This document shows, one piece after another, positions 6,197 through 9,583 of a stretch of DNA of 9,583 nt. The notes beneath the pieces are model-generated. The model saw nothing but the letters and a program-made list of their open reading frames with translations. It had not been told where the DNA came from and ran no database searches. The stretch is from HGM13006 sp964527315 (GTDB lineage: Bacteria; Bacillota; Clostridia; Oscillospirales; Oscillospiraceae): assembly GCA_964527315.1 (NCBI GenBank), contig CAZGOQ010000088.1:1-9583 (forward strand). Direction: 5' to 3'. A program made the position numbers and the translations under genes. Position 1 is the first letter of the stretch. The number at the start of each line of letters is the position of its first letter.

Positions 6197-7171
6197 ATGC
6201 TTCGTGCCTATTTTAAACAAATTTCCGGCAGCTTGATTTATCTGATGCTCTGCTGCGGTATCTTGATGGCCATGCTTGCGCTGCTGGGACTGCCGTTTCT
6301 ACCGGCAGTTTATTGTCTGGGTCTCTGTGCGCTGGCAGGCGTCCCTTTTGTCCTGTGCAGCTTTCTCCACTTTCGCCAAAAGCATACTCTGCTCTCCCGG
6401 TTAGAGTTTGAAGATACCCTGCCGCGGCTCCCCGCGCCGTCTCAGCCGCTGGAAAAGGACTATCAGGCGCTGCTTCACCAGCTTTATACTCTGCGCCAGC
6501 AGGATCAAAGCGCGTCGGAACAGCGCTATGAAAATACCCTTTACTACTTTACCATGTGGACCCACCAGATCAAAACGCCCATTGCCGGCATGGATCTGAT
6601 CCTTCAAACCGAGGGGACTCCGGATCGAAGCGAACTGAAAGGCCTGCTTTCCGAGATCCAGCGTTATGTCTCCATGGCGTTGAGTTATCTTCGTCTGGGC
6701 AGCAAAACCAATGATTTTGTGCTCCGCTCCTGCGCTCTGGATCCCATCGTCCGCTCCGCCATTCACAGCTTTGCCGGGCAGTTTATCCGGCAAAAGACAA
6801 AGTTGAATTATACCCCCGCAGACTGCACGGTTTTAACCGATGAAAAATGGCTGCAATTCGTCATAGAACAGTTGTTGTCCAACGCCTTAAAGTACGCGCC
6901 CGGAGGTTCCGTCACCATTGCGGCAGAGCAAAACACTCTTCTCATTTCCGACAACGGCATCGGCATTGCTCCGGAGGATCTGCCCCGGATCTTCGAAAAC
7001 GGATATACCGGCTGCAACGGAAGGCAAACCCGGCATACCACCGGCATCGGTCTGTATCTCTGCCGGGAAATACTCCGTCAATTGGGCCACACTATCGAAG
7101 TGGAATCCACGCCAGGGGAGGGGACCACCGTTCGGCTATTTCTTGCCCGCCAGGCGCTGGAATTGGACTAA
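6197..7171 (+). CDS. bceS: BceS-like intramembrane-sensing histidine kinase
   Basis: A 324-residue membrane kinase. Two transmembrane helices (about 12-31 and 34-58) are joined by only a few residues, so there is no extracellular sensor domain. This is the hallmark of intramembrane-sensing kinases, which rely on their BceAB transporter to perceive the peptide. The cytoplasmic part holds the phosphorylated His123 in WTHQIKTP, an N-box with Asn229 (LLSNALKYAP), the G1 box DNGIGI (252-257), an F-box near RIFENGY (265-270) and the G2 box GIGLYL (283-288). All catalytic elements are intact. TAAGGAGG (6184-6191) overlaps the stop of the regulator gene and lies six bases from the ATG. Expected action: autophosphorylation, then transfer to Asp52 of the upstream regulator. 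Confidence 0.92.
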   Translation: MLRAYFKQISGSLIYLMLCCGILMAMLALLGLPFLPAVYCLGLCALAGVPFVLCSFLHFRQKHTLLSRLEFEDTLPRLPAPSQPLEKDYQALLHQLYTLRQQDQSASEQRYENTLYYFTMWTHQIKTPIAGMDLILQTEGTPDRSELKGLLSEIQRYVSMALSYLRLGSKTNDFVLRSCALDPIVRSAIHSFAGQFIRQKTKLNYTPADCTVLTDEKWLQFVIEQLLSNALKYAPGGSVTIAAEQNTLLISDNGIGIAPEDLPRIFENGYTGCNGRQTRHTTGIGLYLCREILRQLGHTIEVESTPGEGTTVRLFLARQALELD

Positions 7172-7173
7172 AC

Positions 7174-7209
7174 CTTACAAAAATGTAAGATGATTGGGAG
7201 AAATGTAAG
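7174..7209 (+). promoter_or_regulatory. Candidate BceR operator: palindrome plus a third half-site
   Basis: CTTACA (7174-7179), four A residues, TGTAAG (7184-7189) form a perfect inverted repeat directly after the kinase stop. AAATGTAAG (7181-7189) recurs at 7201-7209, exactly 20 bp (about two helical turns) on, giving a third half-site on the same DNA face. It ends eight bases before the predicted -35. OmpR-family activators including BceR bind such repeats upstream of transporter promoters; the assignment here is inference from position and symmetry. Confidence 0.6.
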
Positions 7210-7235
7210 CCAAATCAATGGCACTGCATTTCTCC
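7197..7235 (+). repeat. Inverted repeat / RNA hairpin across the bceAB promoter region
   Basis: GGAGAAATG (7197-7205) is perfectly complementary to CATTTCTCC (7227-7235), and inside them GCCA (7209-7212) pairs with TGGC (7219-7222). In read-through RNA from the kinase gene this folds as a two-part hairpin. The tail (TTCTGTTATG) is not a strong T run, so termination would be partial at best. Confidence 0.45.
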
Positions 7236-7247
7236 TTCTGTTATGCT
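7218..7247 (+). promoter_or_regulatory. Candidate activator-dependent promoter of bceAB
   Basis: ATGGCA (7218-7223), an 18-bp spacer and TATGCT (7242-7247), with TG at 7239-7240 making an extended -10. The -35 is poor (4 of 6 by eye), as expected for a promoter needing an activator. The predicted start near 7254 leaves a leader of about 43 nt before the ATG at 7297. Confidence 0.45.
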
Positions 7248-7296
7248 GTCCTCAGAAAACGCTGTTCCCCTTTGCGGGCAGCACTGGAGGTATTTT

Positions 7297-8061
7297 ATGG
7301 CAATCTTAGAAGTACGGAATTTAAGAAAAGTGTATACCACCCGGTTTGGCGGCAGTCAGGTGGAAGCCCTCAGCAGCGTCAGTTTTTCGGTGCTGAAAGG
7401 GGAGTATGTCGCCATCATGGGCGAAAGCGGTAGTGGCAAAACTACGCTGCTGAACATTCTCGCTGCGCTGGACCGACCCACCTCCGGCGAAGTCCTGCTG
7501 GATAACAAAAGCCTGACCCGGCTGAAGGACAGGGAACTCAGCGCCTTCCGCCGGGACAATCTGGGTTTCGTGTTTCAGGACTTTAATCTGCTGGACACCT
7601 TTTCTGTTGAAGACAACATTTATCTCCCGCTGGTTTTGTCCGGCGCATCTCATTCCGAGATGAGCGGACGGCTGAAAAACCTTTCTGCGTCCCTTGGCAT
7701 CTCCGATATTCTGAAAAAATATCCCTATGAGATCTCCGGCGGGCAGAAGCAGCGGGCGGCGGTGGCCCGGGCAGTCATCACAGAACCAAAGATCCTGCTG
7801 GCAGACGAGCCAACTGGGGCGCTGGATTCCCGCTCTACCGATGACCTGCTGCGGCTGCTCCAATCTCTGAATGAAAGCGGCCAGACCATCCTGATGGTAA
7901 CCCACTCCGCCAGATCCGCCAGTCATGCCGGAAGGGTTTTGTTTATTCGGGACGGTTCCGTGTTCCACCAACTCTACCGAGGCGAACACTCCGCCGCAGA
8001 ATTTTACGAAACCATATCCGATACCCTGACCATGCTCTTGAGAGGCGGTGACGCCAAATGA
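7297..8061 (+). CDS. bceA: BceA-like ABC transporter ATP-binding protein
   Basis: A 254-residue ABC ATPase of the MacB/BceA group, powering the adjacent permease to remove or shield targets from cell-wall-active peptides such as bacitracin or lantibiotics. All nucleotide-binding motifs are intact: Walker A GESGSGKTT (42-50), Q-loop Gln94 (FVFQDFN), signature ISGGQKQ (146-152), Walker B ILLADE (166-171), D-loop (ALDS) and switch His203 (VTHS). The ATG at 7297 is chosen because TGGAGG (7285-7290) precedes it by six bases and the protein then begins MAILEVRNLRKVY as usual; an upstream in-frame ATG at 7243 overlaps the predicted -10. The stop overlaps the permease start (ATGA, 8058-8061), indicating translational coupling. 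The substrate cannot be read from the sequence. Confidence 0.93.
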   Translation: MAILEVRNLRKVYTTRFGGSQVEALSSVSFSVLKGEYVAIMGESGSGKTTLLNILAALDRPTSGEVLLDNKSLTRLKDRELSAFRRDNLGFVFQDFNLLDTFSVEDNIYLPLVLSGASHSEMSGRLKNLSASLGISDILKKYPYEISGGQKQRAAVARAVITEPKILLADEPTGALDSRSTDDLLRLLQSLNESGQTILMVTHSARSASHAGRVLFIRDGSVFHQLYRGEHSAAEFYETISDTLTMLLRGGDAK

Positions 8062-9583
8062 GCCTGTTCTACCCAAAATTTGCGCTGGTCGCCATTCGAA
8101 AAAACCGACGCAGCTATATCCCGTATATTCTGACGACGATTTTTGTGACCGCCATGTTCCTGATCATCCATACGCTCTCTCTGACCGAAAGCTTTCAGGG
8201 CACGTTTGGGGCGGACGAGATCGCCATTATGATGACCCTGGGCAGCGGCGTCATTGCCATCTTTTCTCTGATTTTTCTCTTCTATACCAATAGCTTTCTC
8301 ATCAAACAGCGCAAAAAAGAATTTGGACTATACAGCGTTCTTGGCATGGGAAAAAGGCACATTGCCATTATTTTGTTCTACGAGACCCTTTTTGTGGCAT
8401 TGTTCGGCGTCCTTTTGGGCATTCTCATTGGCTCGCTGCTCAACTGGGCTGCGTTTCTGGTGCTTATGAATATGCTGGGGCAGGATGTGAATACGCCGTT
8501 TTCCCTGAACCGGACAGCCATTGTCCACACGTTTCTGTTATTCTTCGGTATTTTTTTATTCATTTTTCTCAACGATTTGCGGCAGGTACAATTTTCCAGC
8601 ACCATTTCGCTCCTGAAAAGCGACAGCGAAGGAGAGCGAGAGCCGAGGTCCAAATGGGTTCTGGCCATTCTTGGTCTTCTGCTTCTTGGGGCGGGATATT
8701 CCCTGGCCGTGACCATCACGAATCCTCTGGGAGCCTTTATGCTGTTCTTTGTGGCGGTCATTCTGGTCATTCTGGGTACCTACTGTCTGTTTACCTGCGG
8801 CAGCATCGTATTTTTGAAGCTGCTGCGAAAGAACAAACGGTACTACTATAAAACCAATCATTTTATCTCCGTTTCCGGTATGCTCTACCGGATGAAGCAG
8901 AACGCTGTGAGCTTGGGCAACATTTGCATTCTCTCCGCCATGGTGCTGGTTACGGTTTCCTCCACCATGAGTCTCTATGTCGGCAGCAACGGCATTGTGG
9001 AGCAGCGGGCGCCTCGGAATCTGAATCTCAGTATCCAATCGGATACTGACACGCCAAACACCACCGCCCTTGCCATCGAAACCTTGAACGCCCTGGCGGA
9101 GGAACAGGGCGCAGTCCTTTCCGAGCCTGTGGAATTCCGCTACACTGATTTTGGCACACTGCAAAACGGCGCAGAATTTGAATATGACCCCAACACGTCA
9201 GACATCGACCTGTTGAAAGAACTGACTGCCTTCTGTGCAATCAGCGCCATTTCTTTAAGCGATTATAATCAGCTCAGCGGAAAGCACGCTGTCCTGGACG
9301 CCGGCGAAGTCCTGATTTACAGCCCGGCTTCCTACCGCTATGATACGCTCACCGTATTTGGGAAAACCTATTCTGTCTTGCAAACGCTGTCGGATTTCCC
9401 TATGAAAGAGCAGCTGACTACCTCCGCCTATACCAGTTACGCGCTGGTCATGGCGGACGACACCTTTTCCGCCTTTGTAGAAACCGTGCAGGACGCCATT
9501 GCCGCCATGGGCTATGACGCAACGCTGCAAACCTATTACGGCGTCAATATCGACGACCCGGCTTTGGAAAAAACCATTGCCGC
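8058..9583 (+). CDS. bceB: BceB-like ABC transporter permease (FtsX family; 3' end outside window)
   Basis: The frame opens at ATG 8058, overlapping the ATPase stop by four bases, and stays open to the right edge, giving 508 residues and two extra bases. Predicted membrane spans lie at about 22-40, 58-78, 107-131, 156-173, 199-219, 226-250 and 287-307. From about 308 to the end the sequence is polar, without spans. This equals the BceB architecture: ten helices with a large extracellular domain of about 200 residues between spans 7 and 8, the domain thought to determine peptide specificity. The conserved motif KQRKKEFGLYSVLGMGKRHI (about 83-102) after span 2 is characteristic of FtsX-like permeases. 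The last three spans should follow outside the window. It should form a sensing complex with the BceS-like kinase. No frameshift is visible in the available part. Confidence 0.92.
   Translation, partial: MSLFYPKFALVAIRKNRRSYIPYILTTIFVTAMFLIIHTLSLTESFQGTFGADEIAIMMTLGSGVIAIFSLIFLFYTNSFLIKQRKKEFGLYSVLGMGKRHIAIILFYETLFVALFGVLLGILIGSLLNWAAFLVLMNMLGQDVNTPFSLNRTAIVHTFLLFFGIFLFIFLNDLRQVQFSSTISLLKSDSEGEREPRSKWVLAILGLLLLGAGYSLAVTITNPLGAFMLFFVAVILVILGTYCLFTCGSIVFLKLLRKNKRYYYKTNHFISVSGMLYRMKQNAVSLGNICILSAMVLVTVSSTMSLYVGSNGIVEQRAPRNLNLSIQSDTDTPNTTALAIETLNALAEEQGAVLSEPVEFRYTDFGTLQNGAEFEYDPNTSDIDLLKELTAFCAISAISLSDYNQLSGKHAVLDAGEVLIYSPASYRYDTLTVFGKTYSVLQTLSDFPMKEQLTTSAYTSYALVMADDTFSAFVETVQDAIAAMGYDATLQTYYGVNIDDPALEKTIA

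Noticed and set aside
7174..7189. CTTACA/TGTAAG palindrome as a terminator for the kinase gene
   Set aside because: The stem would be only six AT-rich base pairs without a T run, so it fits an operator better.
1..9583. CRISPR arrays, tRNA or rRNA genes, complete insertion sequences
   Set aside because: No regularly spaced repeats, cloverleaf-like or rRNA-like sequence, or transposase gene was seen on either strand.

Overview
The window looks like chromosomal DNA of an endospore-forming member of the Clostridia, possibly an Oscillospiraceae-type gut anaerobe. Evidence: a cotJ spore-coat operon, a CwlD-type cortex amidase, strong AGGAGG-like ribosome-binding sites, a BceRS/BceAB module of Firmicutes type and moderately GC-rich codon use. 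The taxonomic guess is inference; no search was run.

Left part (1-1871). The window opens with the last codons of an unidentified gene and its hairpin terminator. A complete classical short-chain dehydrogenase/reductase (366-1139) follows with its own leader and a probable terminator. Positions 1219-1518 hold no convincing gene and end in a strong bidirectional-looking hairpin (1519-1550). A 71-residue ORF (1656-1871), resembling small proteins carried by clostridial mobile elements, points rightward and ends tail-to-tail with a broken spore-coat gene.

Middle (1862-3361). On the minus strand lies a cotJ operon: a single ORF fusing CotJA and CotJB (TTG start, strong Shine-Dalgarno), then cotJC (manganese catalase). 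cotJC is cut after about 66 residues, inside its metal-binding ExxH motif. The break coincides with the end of the putative mobile element, so cotJC seems to have been interrupted by an insertion; the rest of the gene is not in the window. Divergent from it is a small multi-spanning membrane protein with its own extended -10 promoter.

Right part (3408-9583). A tight plus-strand run encodes a CwlD-like N-acetylmuramoyl-L-alanine amidase, RadA, and a BceR/BceS-type two-component system. The amidase ribosome-binding site sits in the 3' arm of a hairpin. After a 125-bp regulatory gap with a three-half-site candidate BceR operator and an extended -10 promoter comes a BceAB-type ABC transporter: ATPase complete, permease running off the right end. 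The expected logic is that transporter and intramembrane-sensing kinase together detect a cell-wall-active peptide, BceR is phosphorylated, and BceR activates the transporter promoter.

Most notable: cotJC broken at its active site beside a mobile-element end (a possible sporulation-gene intervening element), the CotJA-CotJB fusion, the hairpin hiding the amidase ribosome-binding site, and the tripartite operator before the transporter genes.
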